Source: Saturnia japonica
Lineage: Eukaryota > Arthropoda > Insecta > Lepidoptera > Saturniidae
NCBI GenBank assembly: GCA_033032175.1
Contig: CM065326.1
Location: 10,744,001 to 10,808,000, forward strand
Length of the DNA: 64,000 nucleotides
Direction: 5' to 3'
Shown here: one piece after another, positions 26,601 to 34,201 of the stretch
Position numbering within the stretch: the first letter of the stretch is position 1
Layout: the number at the start of each line of letters is the position of its first letter
Translations under genes and position numbers: made by a program
Notes under the pieces: generated by a model
What the model was told of the DNA's origin: nothing
The model's input: the letters and a program-made list of their open reading frames with translations, nothing else
The model's database searches: none

Positions 26601-29600
26601 GATGCGCCTTCCGATCCGTGCTTCCGCATCAGTCACCACAGCTACGGTTGGATCCCAGGCGACGGCACAGGAAATTGAAGAGCAAAGCAAACAGTACTTG
26701 ATCAAAACCTTGATGAGGGATGACGACATCCCGCCACCGAAGGAACAGGAAAAGAAACCTGAGGAGGTGACAGTTGCACAGTGTAAAATGAAGGAAAACG
26801 CGACAGAAACTGTCCCTGAAATATTTGGAATAGCCAAGTCGATACCAGAAGAAGATTGTAAAAAGGAAGATGAAATGAAGCTTAAAAATAAAATGGCAAA
26901 AAAGGAAAGAGATGACAGGTTAATAGCACAGAAAGGTGGAAAACCAAGAACGGCTGGAGCAAAAGAGAAACCTATTCTAAAAGATAAGGTGATACGTGAT
27001 GGAAAGCCTAACAAAGCTGCCTTACCGCGGCCTCAGGTTGCTAAACCTGAAGTTGCATTACCGCGGCCTCAGGTGGCTAAACCTGAAGTTGCATTACAGC
27101 GGCCTCAGGTGGCTAAACCTGAAGTTGCATCACCACGGCCTCAGGTTGCTAAATCTGAAGTTGCTTCACCGCGACCTCAGGTTGCTAAACCTGAAGTTGC
27201 CTTACCAAGGCCTCAGGTACCTAAACCTGCCACTCCTATTGGTGAATCACCCAAGTCACCAACAGGAGAAAAAGAGTCCATAAAATTGAGGCTCACAAAA
27301 ACAAAGCTGGATAAAAATGAGCCTGTGGTTCAGCCAGTTTACAAAGCTGACGTAAGCTTTGTAAATCAACAGAAAGGCGAGAAAACAACTGAAGGGGAAC
27401 TCCGTGTTCCACCACTCCACATAAGTCTTAAAGGCCGGAATTCAGCTGTCATAAAGAATTCTAAAAAGGAAAAGAAAAAATTCAGTCCGGGTGATTTACA
27501 TACGAAGAAAGTTAAGATAAAGAAAGCATTAGAAGATGAAAAAACTCATAGAAGGGACTCTGAGGAGTCTATTGCTTCAAAGTCTAGTGAGAGTATTGAA
27601 AACAAGACTGATGAGTATTTAAGCGTCAAAGGCATGAAGCTTAACAACCATTATGATACTGATGCAATGAAAACAGAAATCACAGCTGATAATAATGTCG
27701 TCTATAGAATGAAAACAATATCTAAGAATGCTCACATAGTCACTAAATCACATGATTACAAACTGAACAATAAAGCTCAGTTGGACACGAAAGTGAAAAA
27801 GAAGTTTAAAATACTCAGTGACAGTAAGTTGGAGAAGGAAAAGGATTGGAAAAACGACATGTTAGACAAGGAGGGAAAGTATGCACAGAATGAGGGCTAC
27901 AGAGAGATACCCAACAACCATGATGCAAAAAAGAAGTTACCAAGCGGGAAGGACTGTGGTGCAAAATGTGATAAGTCCAGTGACGGGAAAACAGTGCAAT
28001 CGGACTTGAATTGTGGTGATAAAGGTGCTAGTGAATTGTTTAAAGTAGAGTGGACGCTAACAGAAGGCGAGGCTCGTAATGAAAGTGACAATAAATTAAA
28101 ACGGACACTTGTTGAAAGTGCAATTACCTCACCAAACGGGCTCATCACTTCTGACAAGAAGAGAAAGACCAGTCATAGTTCCTTACCAGGTAATTATGAA
28201 ATGATTTCAGCAGAATAATTATCTTGTAATATTTTCGTATAATGGTTACTGTCAAGTAGTATGTTTCAAAATTAAATAATGTTAATTTATTTTAATAATA
28301 TGGTCCATTGATAAAACTCCGAAAATCTGAAAAAATAACAAGTTATTCATTTAATTTTTCTTTGGGAAATTATATTATTGTTTCATGATTGGAAAGCAAA
28401 TTATAAAATGTGACGTCATATTTTTATTTATTGGATGATGACGTCACTCGAGTCACATCAACATAAATAACGCGTAGTTGGTGCGTATTTTTTATTTCTA
28501 TTCAAAATATATTATATTAATCTTAAAGATGTAATTATGAATAAATATTAATTATCAGGTATTATTTTTAACAATTAAAATGTATGAATTGATTTTTAAA
28601 AAGTTGTAAAAAGTAAATGTTTCTTAGGAAATGTCACTGTCAACTTTTTTGTATTATATGTATAAAAGAGATAAATATTACCAACAAAACAATACAACAT
28701 ACAAAAGTCTTTTCTTAAAATATCTCAGATTTAAACACTGTATTTTTATTTATATGGAATCAAATTTAATGAAGAATTTAAATGGGAATTTAGGCAAATA
28801 ACAAATACTAATGAAATACTTTCTTCTTCATGTGATTAATTAAGTGGATATATTTTAAGGTTTTTAATTCATATTCTCACAGTTATATTGCTCAATGTCC
28901 TGTATGTTGGTCAGATATTAGTCACAAACAGGAATACAGGGTCTATACTTTTTTCTAGTTAAAACTTGAAAGTTTAATAATTGTTAAAACTTTTTTAGAG
29001 ACATATTCCCAATATGCCTTCGCATATAATCAATATCTTTGAAGACATGTATACAAATAAAATGATTGAGGTGCACCATACATGCATGACACAAATCTAT
29101 ACCATAGATTTTGATTAAAAAAAATTTGTTTTACTCCTTATAAACTTAGTTCTTATCTAAAAAAATCTCACAGTATCTTCATAAACAATAATTCTGCAAT
29201 CCCCACCCAAGTGAGCTGTGACCACAGTTAATTGTTTATAAAATCGATTATCTAATTATATTTTTTATTAAAAGATATAGTTACAGTACATTCTAAAAGT
29301 AATTTTCTCTGGTAACAACAGTATTGTTTGAATTTTTTCATTGACAAACTTATTAACGTGAGCACATTGCTAAGTAAAAGCTACTATTTTTTAATTGTAG
29401 AGTATACAGATAGATGCATAAAAATTCAGCCTCCTTAAGGTGGTACCCTACAGTCCGTGATATTGATACACGGCAAACGAGCTCGGACAGCCACTCACAG
29501 AACAATAAGGCTAGGGACTTGTCTGCGCTTCCACAGACGACACTTCCCATGGTGTGGGCTGGTCCACATCCATCCACAATATCACAGACGGTGGGAACCT

Positions 29601-32600
29601 ACCTTTAGATGGCTGTAACACAATTCTATATAATATTTCTTATATTATAATAGAAGACTTATTTGATTAGTAATTCCATTTCCAGATCCTCCCGGATCAA
29701 CAAATGTAGGCACGATAGTGAGCCGCGTGGAGTCCCCACCGTCGGTGTCCATCCAGCGCTGCGGGGCTACTTCGCCCCGCCGGAAAGACCGGCCCAAGGA
29801 CAAGTCCTACTGCAAGCTAGTCGCCGAGCGGGCAGCGCGACCTGACACTGAGAAATTCGCTAATCGGTCGCCCACTTCACAGGCGCAGGGCGAGGATTCC
29901 GGCATAGAGTCGATGGACGCGCTCTCGGAAAAATCACCCAACCAGGCCAGTCAGTCGCCTCCTGGACCCCAGAGAAAAGAAAGATTAGACATGCCCAGAT
30001 CAACCAGTCCCACCTCTGTGCAGAGGATAATAGGAGTCATCGACCAACCACCACCTTCCGACGAGCTTCTAGAGAGGTTGTCGCTAGCGACGGGACAGCC
30101 GCACTATGATGCGGTCCCTCCACATATCGACGATCTAGGTGACATCGAGGCGGAGTTAGCAAAAATGCATGCAGACCATATCAATGGAGATGACGTGCGG
30201 GCACGCCCCGATCTAATGCACCATAAGGAAAGGCTACCGACTCCCATCCTAAGGGACGACGGAATCCAGGCACCGACTGCGTGCGGCGACGTTAACGACG
30301 GTGGTAAGACGGAAATTGAAAATATAGAGAGTAGAGACAATTCGCAGAAAGAAAAACAACTGATCAGTCCCAAGAGAGAGCACGACTTTGATCCACTTCC
30401 GAGCAGAAAGTCACCGCCGCTCTACACCTACTCGAATCAAGAGAAAGTGAGTCCGGACACGGATCTGAAGGACGAGAAAACGGTCAATGAAAACGGCGAG
30501 ATTAAAGACGAAGAAACACAGAAACGAGAACCCAAGATAGAGAGGTTACCAATGAAGGCGGATTTCCCTGACAAAAGTTTACTCGAGCAGCTGTTAATAG
30601 AAATCCCGACGCCAGACTACGTCGGGAAGCGGGCAGAGTCTCCATCGCCTTCGGCTTTAGAACGTGTCGCGAGGAGTAGTGTCCGCACGCGCTCCAGTAG
30701 CAAGATGAACAGCCCGGCCGACGGAGCCCGGACGCCGCGGCTCAGTCCCGCGCTAGGCAAAGCGGAACGTGGCGACTCGCCAGCGCTACAGCCGCTGCAA
30801 CCACTGCAGCCGCGCAACTGCATGCGCGCCAGCTCCGTCGACAAGAGCAGTCCGCGAGGAAACGCAGCGGCGGTACTGGTTGCGCGCGCTACACCCGCGC
30901 CCAAGCGGAAACGACGCGAGTCTGAGAGCTCGGGCGCGTCGACGATGAGCTGCGAGGAGGGGCTCTCGCCGGCCACGCGGCCCAAGAAGAAGCCGAGGCG
31001 TCTGGACCCCAAGCCGATGAACCTGACGGTGCCGACGCCCCTCAAGGGGAAAAAGGAGTCAGACAGTGATAGCGACGAGCCTCTCATTTGTAAGGTGCGC
31101 GGCAAACCAACAAAAAGTGCACGGGGGGGTCGTGGTGCAGCGAAAGTGGGGGAAGGGGTGGGCACGCGACGCTCCGTGCGTCACGGACCCGGAGCACCGC
31201 CGGTACTCGCGCAACCCCCGCCCCCATCAGCGCCGGCACCGCCTGTCACCACACCCTTGGCGACAACTCTCAGGAGAAAAACGCGAAGTGCCGGTCAGTT
31301 TTATAATTTTCACTAACTAATTATACACACTATTTATATATATGCATACAGGGAATAGTGTATACAGAATGCGCAACTTTTCCTAACTTTAAATACTTAC
31401 ACAATGTAACACACAATAAATTTAATGTTGCTATACAGATAATTTATGATTTTTGTAGCATTATGATAATCTCTACATTTCAAAGTTGCATTAAAGTTAA
31501 GAACTACAAAAAGGTGTATGCCGGTGACAAGCAAGGACCCACAGAAAAATGTCTTAATTTTTTTACTAACTGTCCCGTGTTGCGTATATTTCGCACTTTA
31601 TAGAATGTAAACCAATCTCACAGCTGTTAAGTTAGTCAAACAGATTTTCATAGATGGCGCCTCGTACATGTTACTTCAAAAATTTTTTTATGATGAACCC
31701 ATTCATTCATAAATAACGGAAAACAAACTATAAAATTATAAGTATCATTAATTTTGATGAAGAATTAAGGGAGAAATGGTGTTTGCCACAAAAAAACCTT
31801 TGAAAAGTAATATTATAGACTAGCTGTGCCCGTGGCTTCGCTCACGTGGACAACAGAATGCCCGCGCGAATCTTGCTCTCCCACTCCCGGCAATTAATTT
31901 GCTATATCTCTTATGGTTTACTCAGCATAAGCCATTTAAGCGCCCGAATTGGTTCACTATGAACAGTTTTTTTTTATTTGTGCGGAACCCTAATTCTTTT
32001 TCTAAAATAAAAGTAGCCTAAGTTACTCCCTGTCCCTGAGTGAAAGTGAGAGCCTATCTATGAGTGAAAGTCCCGTCAAAATCGGTCCAACCGTTTCGGA
32101 GATTACCCGGAACAAACAGACAGACATACAAAAATTTAAAATATACTTTCATATGCATTTAGTAAAAAAAACCGTTATTTTGATATTACAAACAGACACT
32201 TCAATTTTATTAATTGTATAGGTTATAATAATAATAGTTTATCGTTATATATATTTATATAATAATAACACAGTAGTATTGCTAGAAGTTACTTTTTTAC
32301 CATTATAGGTCCAAACCTAATTCGAAGCTATGGCCACAATCTCATCTGATCTCAAGTGACAATGTGGCACGAGATGGTGATTGTGAAAACCTGGTTCTCA
32401 AGTGCAGATGCTGGAACACACATTGGTGCTTGACAACAGATTTTCAAATTGTGGGTGGCAGCTAGCCGGGCGGGTGTTAGGGAATACCCTACCCCCATGC
32501 TCTATAGTTTCATCACGATGTTTTCCATATTCAAATGCTCAGGCTCATTGCAGGGATTCGAACTCACGACGATCGATGCGATGTCCATACATGCTGCCAA

Positions 32601-32738
32601 CTGAGCCATCATTGCTTCGAAACATGCATCCGACTGGGGTGTATAACGTGGGACGCGTGTTCTGTTACAGTGGGCGAAGGGCCAGGCGCGACAGCCGGCG
32701 CTGTGCGTAGAAGACGCGTCTCTCGCGACGGCAAGTGA
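11463..32738 (+). CDS. Ncoa6: Nuclear receptor coactivator 6 homologue, complete gene (8 coding exons)
   Basis: Coding exons: 11463-11630, 20397-20586, 21939-22217, 24068-24396, 25359-25859, 25951-28189, 29686-31293, 32671-32738. Together 5382 nt, 1793 residues plus stop. Every junction is GT..AG with matching phase. The family link is clear from [15 protein letters not shown] (residues about 52-66), [10 protein letters not shown], and [12 protein letters not shown] (LxxLL at 291-295), all close to vertebrate NCOA6. Further LxxLL motifs: LRALL (40-44), LQALL, LDQLL, LEQLL. PPxY motifs: PPPY at 241-244, PPPY at 425-428, and PPLY in exon 7. Most of the rest is proline- and lysine-rich and probably disordered. 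Known role: scaffold subunit of the nuclear MLL3/4-Trr H3K4 methyltransferase complex; in Drosophila it binds Yorkie through PPxY. The exon 2 donor (20586 or 20592) and exon 3 acceptor (21938 or 21908) are the least certain joints; all options keep frame. Confidence 0.9.
11790..11910 (-). repeat. Fragment of SINE-like family with GGCGGGATCTT-type 5' end
   Basis: On the minus strand it reads AGTTTTTGGTGGGATCTTAA and matches the 5' parts of the copies at 53704-54035 and 54257-54545. It lies in NCOA6 intron 1. Confidence 0.55.
12229..12416. mobile_element. Short foldback element (MITE)
   Basis: The ends are inverted repeats built around GAAGTGAAAACTTC followed by a GGCG block (left about 12258-12280, right mirrored at 12385-12416). 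There is no coding potential. A partial copy of the motif recurs near 40655. Confidence 0.6.
12417..12690 (+). mobile_element. LINE fragment, C-terminal end (Jockey/R1-like)
   Basis: Frames give [20 protein letters not shown] and, one frame over, [21 protein letters not shown] cysteine knuckle followed by a FLEELGW-type tail is typical of the C-terminus of Jockey/R1-like ORF2 proteins. It is frameshifted, with no upstream reverse transcriptase. Confidence 0.65.
12700..13050. other. Intronic DNA, nothing recognised
   Basis: NCOA6 intron 1 sequence without recognisable coding or repeat motifs. Confidence 0.4.
13055..13175 (-). repeat. tRNA-related SINE-like fragment
   Basis: The minus strand contains a perfect RNA polymerase III B-box-like string (GGTTCGACCCC) within TCTCGGGTTCGACCCCGACA. 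Upstream is CCTGGTGGTGCAGTAGCAGT, which could correspond to a degenerate A-box region. It lacks a full cloverleaf, so it is treated as SINE-like rather than a tRNA gene. Confidence 0.5.
13176..14390. other. Intronic DNA, nothing recognised
   Basis: AT-rich NCOA6 intron 1 sequence. Short open frames such as 13920-14111 show no family resemblance. Confidence 0.4.
14392..14818. mobile_element. Foldback element (MITE)
   Basis: The left end GGGCCATCCATAAATTATCA is mirrored by the right end (GTAATTTATGGATGTGGGCC). Internally it has repeated TGTCACA and GACCCCTCCCC motifs in inverted arrangement and no ORF. This [16 protein letters not shown] end recurs in many insect genomes. Confidence 0.75.
14835..15003 (+). 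mobile_element. LINE fragment, 3' coding end
   Basis: Codons give a [12 protein letters not shown] block and [16 protein letters not shown]. This closely follows the [10 protein letters not shown] ... GRPKKRW..CVKEDM tail common to non-LTR retrotransposons. Frameshifts are present. It abuts the mariner-like element at 15004. Confidence 0.7.
15004..16287 (+). mobile_element. mariner-like element with broken transposase
   Basis: The ends are inverted repeats (ACTCAAAAAAGTATCGGGAA and its diverged mirror near 16265-16285). The transposase lies in two plus-strand pieces, 15316-15702 and 15766-16101, separated by a TGA. A helix-turn-helix region ([20 protein letters not shown]) is followed by [11 protein letters not shown] (first acid), LLHDKALSH (second; the usual Asn after Asp is Lys) and [12 protein letters not shown] (third). 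Premature stops at about 15700 and 16099 make it inactive. Confidence 0.85.
16290..16980 (-). mobile_element. mariner-like element, 5'-truncated
   Basis: A 172-codon open stretch (16383-16901) and a few upstream codons give [20 protein letters not shown], then [14 protein letters not shown] and [18 protein letters not shown]. These are the second and third acid blocks of a SETMAR-type mariner transposase, and the C-terminus is complete (EYFKKQ). The DNA-binding half is missing. It sits back to back with the preceding element. Confidence 0.85.
16990..17345. other. Unclassified intronic sequence ending in (GAA)n
   Basis: No protein family recognised. A GAAGAAGAAGAAGAAG run at 17326-17341 resembles the tail of the SINE-like family described at 54257, but the body does not clearly match it. 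Confidence 0.35.
17350..17930 (+). mobile_element. Tc1 transposase relic with internal duplication
   Basis: The plus strand near 17800-17910 gives [18 protein letters not shown] and [11 protein letters not shown], the third acid block of Tc1 transposases. Two stretches, about 17455-17605 and 17665-17830, resemble each other (GATATG...GTGCAACATT, GTATTTGCAT, CGATTGTG), so part of the relic has been duplicated in tandem. Stops interrupt all frames. Confidence 0.65.
17935..18413. other. Intronic DNA with a diverged repeat
   Basis: AT-rich. At about 18125-18170 the string CGCCTGCGACTTCGTTCATG resembles the start of the GTGCCCGTGGCTTCG repeat family. Nothing else recognised. Confidence 0.4.
18414..18957. 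mobile_element. Foldback element (MITE)
   Basis: The left end TTAAGGTGAATTTTCGAGCA is mirrored by the right end (TGCTCGAAACTCCACCTTTA), followed inward by AAGCGTC/GACGCTT. The body is rich in GTCAGTGACACTGCGAC-like repeats. The short open frames in it (18767-18963) are not protein-like. Confidence 0.75.
18958..20396. other. Intronic DNA upstream of NCOA6 exon 2
   Basis: AT-rich. A short palindromic pair (CAAATAACTTTATTTGA near 19182 and CAAATAAAGTTATCTG near 19272) may be a small foldback element. The open frames at 19787-20396 read into exon 2 but are not protein-like. Confidence 0.4.
20397..20586 (+). CDS. Ncoa6: NCOA6 coding exon 2 (most conserved domain)
   Basis: A long T-rich tract and TATCAG acceptor precede GTGGAGCCCTGG. 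Residues [20 protein letters not shown] and [18 protein letters not shown] are the diagnostic NCOA6 N-terminal block. Codons here are very GC-rich, unlike the flanking AT-rich intron. The donor is GACG then GTGACG. A second GT six bases on (after 20592) would add two residues in the same phase (1). Confidence 0.9.
20731..21886. mobile_element. Foldback element (MITE-like) next to exon 3
   Basis: The left end TCACCTAAGGCGCCACCTCC is mirrored at the right (GGAGGTGGTGCCTTAGTGA), with further inverted ACGAGTC/GACTCGT blocks inside. About 1.15 kb. The right end lies about 50 bp from the exon 3 acceptor. Confidence 0.65.
21939..22217 (+). CDS. Ncoa6: NCOA6 coding exon 3
   Basis: The phase-1 entry completes a GAT codon and reads [20 protein letters not shown], ending [10 protein letters not shown] before donor GTGAGC. 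The acceptor CACAATAG has a poor pyrimidine tract. An alternative acceptor (GTAG at 21907-21908) would start the exon at 21909 and add ten residues in frame. A foldback element ends about 50 bp upstream, which may explain the weak site. Confidence 0.75.
22235..22610 (+). repeat. Interspersed repeat, GTGCCCGTGGCTTCG family
   Basis: Starts CAAGCTATGCCCACGACTTC, contains the conserved block AAAATCGGTCCAACCGTTTT with GATTACCCGGAACAAACTGA, and ends ACACTTCAATTTTAATATTG. It begins 17 bp after the exon 3 donor. Confidence 0.7.
22818..23905 (+). repeat. Interspersed repeats, older related copies
   Basis: The left edge AACTAGCGGTGTATCCGCGT, followed by CTTCGCACCCG, resembles the same family start. 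The right edge GATTTATTAATATAGATTAT follows ACAGACAGAACAACA. In between are recurring 'CCTATCAATTATGG' and 'ATTTTCATCAAAATTGATTA' blocks, suggesting a tandem or nested arrangement. Confidence 0.5.
24068..24396 (+). CDS. Ncoa6: NCOA6 coding exon 4 (PPxY and LxxLL box)
   Basis: Begins with the two bases completing a GGT codon, then [14 protein letters not shown]. It holds [10 protein letters not shown] (PPxY, tyrosine codon at 24160) and [12 protein letters not shown], the receptor-binding LxxLL box nearly identical to that of vertebrate NCOA6. The donor is GACAG then GTAATG, phase 0. Confidence 0.9.
24498..24983. mobile_element. Foldback element (MITE) with TTACGTAA-rich ends
   Basis: The left end AGGGGCTGTTCAAGTATTAC is mirrored at the right (TTACGTAATAATTGAACGCC). 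Both arms continue with GTAACG and poly-G blocks. No ORF. It lies inside NCOA6 intron 4. Confidence 0.8.
24984..25358. other. Intronic DNA, end of NCOA6 intron 4
   Basis: Nothing recognised beyond a TGACTGACTGA simple-repeat tract at about 25113-25130. Confidence 0.4.
25359..25859 (+). CDS. Ncoa6: NCOA6 coding exon 5 (proline-rich)
   Basis: The TTATTTCAG acceptor leads into GTG GAG CTA. There are 167 codons, very rich in proline, with poly-proline runs and a second PPxY (GPPPPYSV, 25662-25676). It ends near [10 protein letters not shown] (an LxxLL) and SSFQ before GTTTGT. The opening valine codon is an internal codon, not a start. Confidence 0.85.
25951..28189 (+). CDS. Ncoa6: NCOA6 coding exon 6 (large, lysine-rich, with tandem repeat)
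   Basis: Only 91 bp of intron separates it from exon 5; the acceptor is ATCATTTCAG. It opens [18 protein letters not shown], carries [13 protein letters not shown], and at 27019-27234 contains six 12-residue repeats. The remaining half is rich in K, E, S and D, with basic clusters that could act in nuclear import. The donor CCAG then GTAATT leaves phase 1. Reading on without splicing gives a stop after nine codons (28216-28218), so intron retention would yield a shorter protein. Confidence 0.88.
27019..27234 (+). repeat. In-frame 36-bp coding minisatellite, six units
   Basis: Six head-to-tail copies of a 36-bp unit encode variants of [12 protein letters not shown] (residues about 846-917). 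Units differ by single bases such as P to Q and P to S changes. The last unit is diverged (QVPKPAT). The unit length, a multiple of three, keeps the frame. Confidence 0.95.
28190..29685. other. NCOA6 intron 6, nothing recognised
   Basis: AT-rich, with no transposon signature that I can identify. A GACGTCA-rich spot at about 28411-28446 contains two CRE-like TGACGTCA/GACGTCAT cores. The consensus donor and acceptor flank it. Confidence 0.45.
29686..31293 (+). CDS. Ncoa6: NCOA6 coding exon 7
   Basis: The acceptor CATTTCCAG joins to complete a GAT codon, then [18 protein letters not shown]. It includes [19 protein letters not shown], a third PPxY (SPPLYTYS, 30414-30425), [16 protein letters not shown] (LxxLL), and a C-terminal stretch of serine- and arginine-rich and KKKPRR-type basic motifs. 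The donor GCCG then GTCAGT is in phase 1. Unspliced reading would stop six codons later (FYNFH, then stop). Confidence 0.85.
31820..32225 (+). repeat. Interspersed repeat, GTGCCCGTGGCTTCG family (well preserved)
   Basis: Starts ACTAGCTGTGCCCGTGGCTT and ends AGACACTTCAATTTTATTAA. Internal blocks TGCCCGCGCGAATC and AAAATCGGTCCAACCGTTTC are shared with the copies at 22235 and 41437. In NCOA6 intron 7. Confidence 0.75.
32325..32615 (-). repeat. tRNA-derived SINE
   Basis: The minus strand shows both pol III boxes at tRNA spacing: A-box TGGCTCAGTTGG (about 32600-32611) and B-box GAGTTCGAATCCC (about 32550-32562), followed by a GC-rich non-tRNA body. It is located just upstream of NCOA6 exon 8 in antisense orientation. 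Confidence 0.7.
32671..32738 (+). CDS. Ncoa6: NCOA6 terminal coding exon 8
   Basis: The acceptor TTCTGTTACAG joins in phase and reads [20 protein letters not shown], then GK and TGA. A short basic C-terminus also ends vertebrate NCOA6. GC-rich sequence continues past the stop. Confidence 0.75.
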
Positions 32739-33860
32739 CGCAGGTCGCGCGCGGAGCGCCGCCCCGCGCACCCCGACCGCACCTCTCCCCGACCCTCACC
32801 CTCCCCCTCGCCCCCGCAATCGCCATCACCATCGCCGCCGTCACCGCCGCGGCTCCACATGTTCTACCACTACGAATGACGTTCGCATCCGATGCCGCGC
32901 ATCTCGCTCTACGACCGGCCCCCATAGTTGGTAAGGTTGCACCCTGACCGATGAAAGAACACCCCTATACGATGTAGCTAAAAATGTTTGTATTGTTAAA
33001 TGAAAACAAACCTTGATATCACATTCGCGTCACTGAGTCATGAGCATGACCTTGACCTTGACTAATGGTTTTATTTTTATTTGTGTTTGTACCGTAGCAC
33101 TATTGCTCCCTGTTATTGTTGAATGTCTTCTTCTTCTTGGTTTGGCGTCTTACCTACACGCACTAGAAAATGTTTTATGTATTTTATTCAGTGTCAGTGT
33201 TGCTAAACATTCTGCATGATGGTAGAATATTTTGTTCTGGACCTATACTAATCTAGTGTAAATAGAAGTCATTGTCCATTTTATTAAATTTTTCTTTTTT
33301 ATTGCAAACAATAATACATACTGAGCTACATACATATCAATGGCGATATTGACAAAAACACTCCACTGCGAACATCACATCCTTAATTTCTAATTATAAT
33401 AATAATTATTTTTGTTTTAAATTTAGTGTGGTTCATCGGTCAGGGTAGTTATAATATAAAAATTAGAAATTGATGTCAATGGACTGAGTTAATATTAGAG
33501 GAGAAATATATAATTATGATAAAACTTTGTCGGTTGATTGGTTTTTTTTGTTTTTGTATTAATTAATCTATAAATCTAAGTAAATTATATAGGTTGACCC
33601 TTGAATGCATGTTTTACTTGTTTTCATTAAAACAAATTAAAATAATAGGGCCTTTATAGGTTATAAAGTGCTTAAAGTTTGAAAAAAATTATTGAAAAAT
33701 TAATTGAAATACATCACAATGCATTAAGGTTTAAACGGGTTAAAACTTTTTATAAAATGTGATTTTGAACTAACAGTTTATTTTTTTAATTATTGTATTT
33801 ATTATATTGTTAGTAGATTTAATAATGAAATAAAATAATAAAGTTATTGATATATCGATT
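32739..33860 (+). other. Probable NCOA6 3' UTR with poly(A) signals
   Basis: GC-rich sequence after the stop grades into AT-rich DNA. Two AATAAA hexamers lie at 33829-33834 and 33837-33842. Extent is inferred. Confidence 0.45.
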
Positions 33861-34201
33861 ATTTTAACATATATATTTATTTTCTAATACAATCTTAGTC
33901 CATCAGGTGATGACGGAGCTTCAATTAATAATGATTTTCCGTAAATCAGACTAAAATGTCGGAAAACTTTTTAAATGTTTTTTTTTTGTTATTTAGTGAA
34001 CAAATCATGTTACCATTCACTATGAAAGCGTGTGTGAGCATTGTTTATTTATATATGTAAGGTAATTAATTATTAAGCGCGTCTGAATAAATTGCCACGG
34101 GGTAGTACAGCGGTGATAGCTTTCTGAACGTTTATTTACTTGACATAAACAAGTTTTCTTTCGATTGCAAATTATGCAAATGCCACTGGCAATTAAAATT
34201 A

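Noticed and set aside
26577..27014. Minus-strand 145-codon frame
   Set aside because: It is the antisense shadow of NCOA6 exon 6.
27019..27234. CRISPR-like array
   Set aside because: The 36-bp units are contiguous with no spacers and encode an in-frame peptide repeat.
28190..28218. NCOA6 ending at the stop at 28216
   Set aside because: The GTAATT donor, a phase-matched exon 7 and the NCOA6-like C-terminus argue for splicing. Kept only as a possible intron-retention isoform.
30617..31165. Minus-strand 182-codon frame
   Set aside because: Antisense shadow of NCOA6 exon 7, produced by GC-rich codon bias.
32502..32947. Several overlapping GC-rich frames around NCOA6 exon 8
   Set aside because: Only the short plus-strand exon 32671-32738 fits the splice phase and acceptor. 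The others are shadows or lie in the 3' UTR and SINE.
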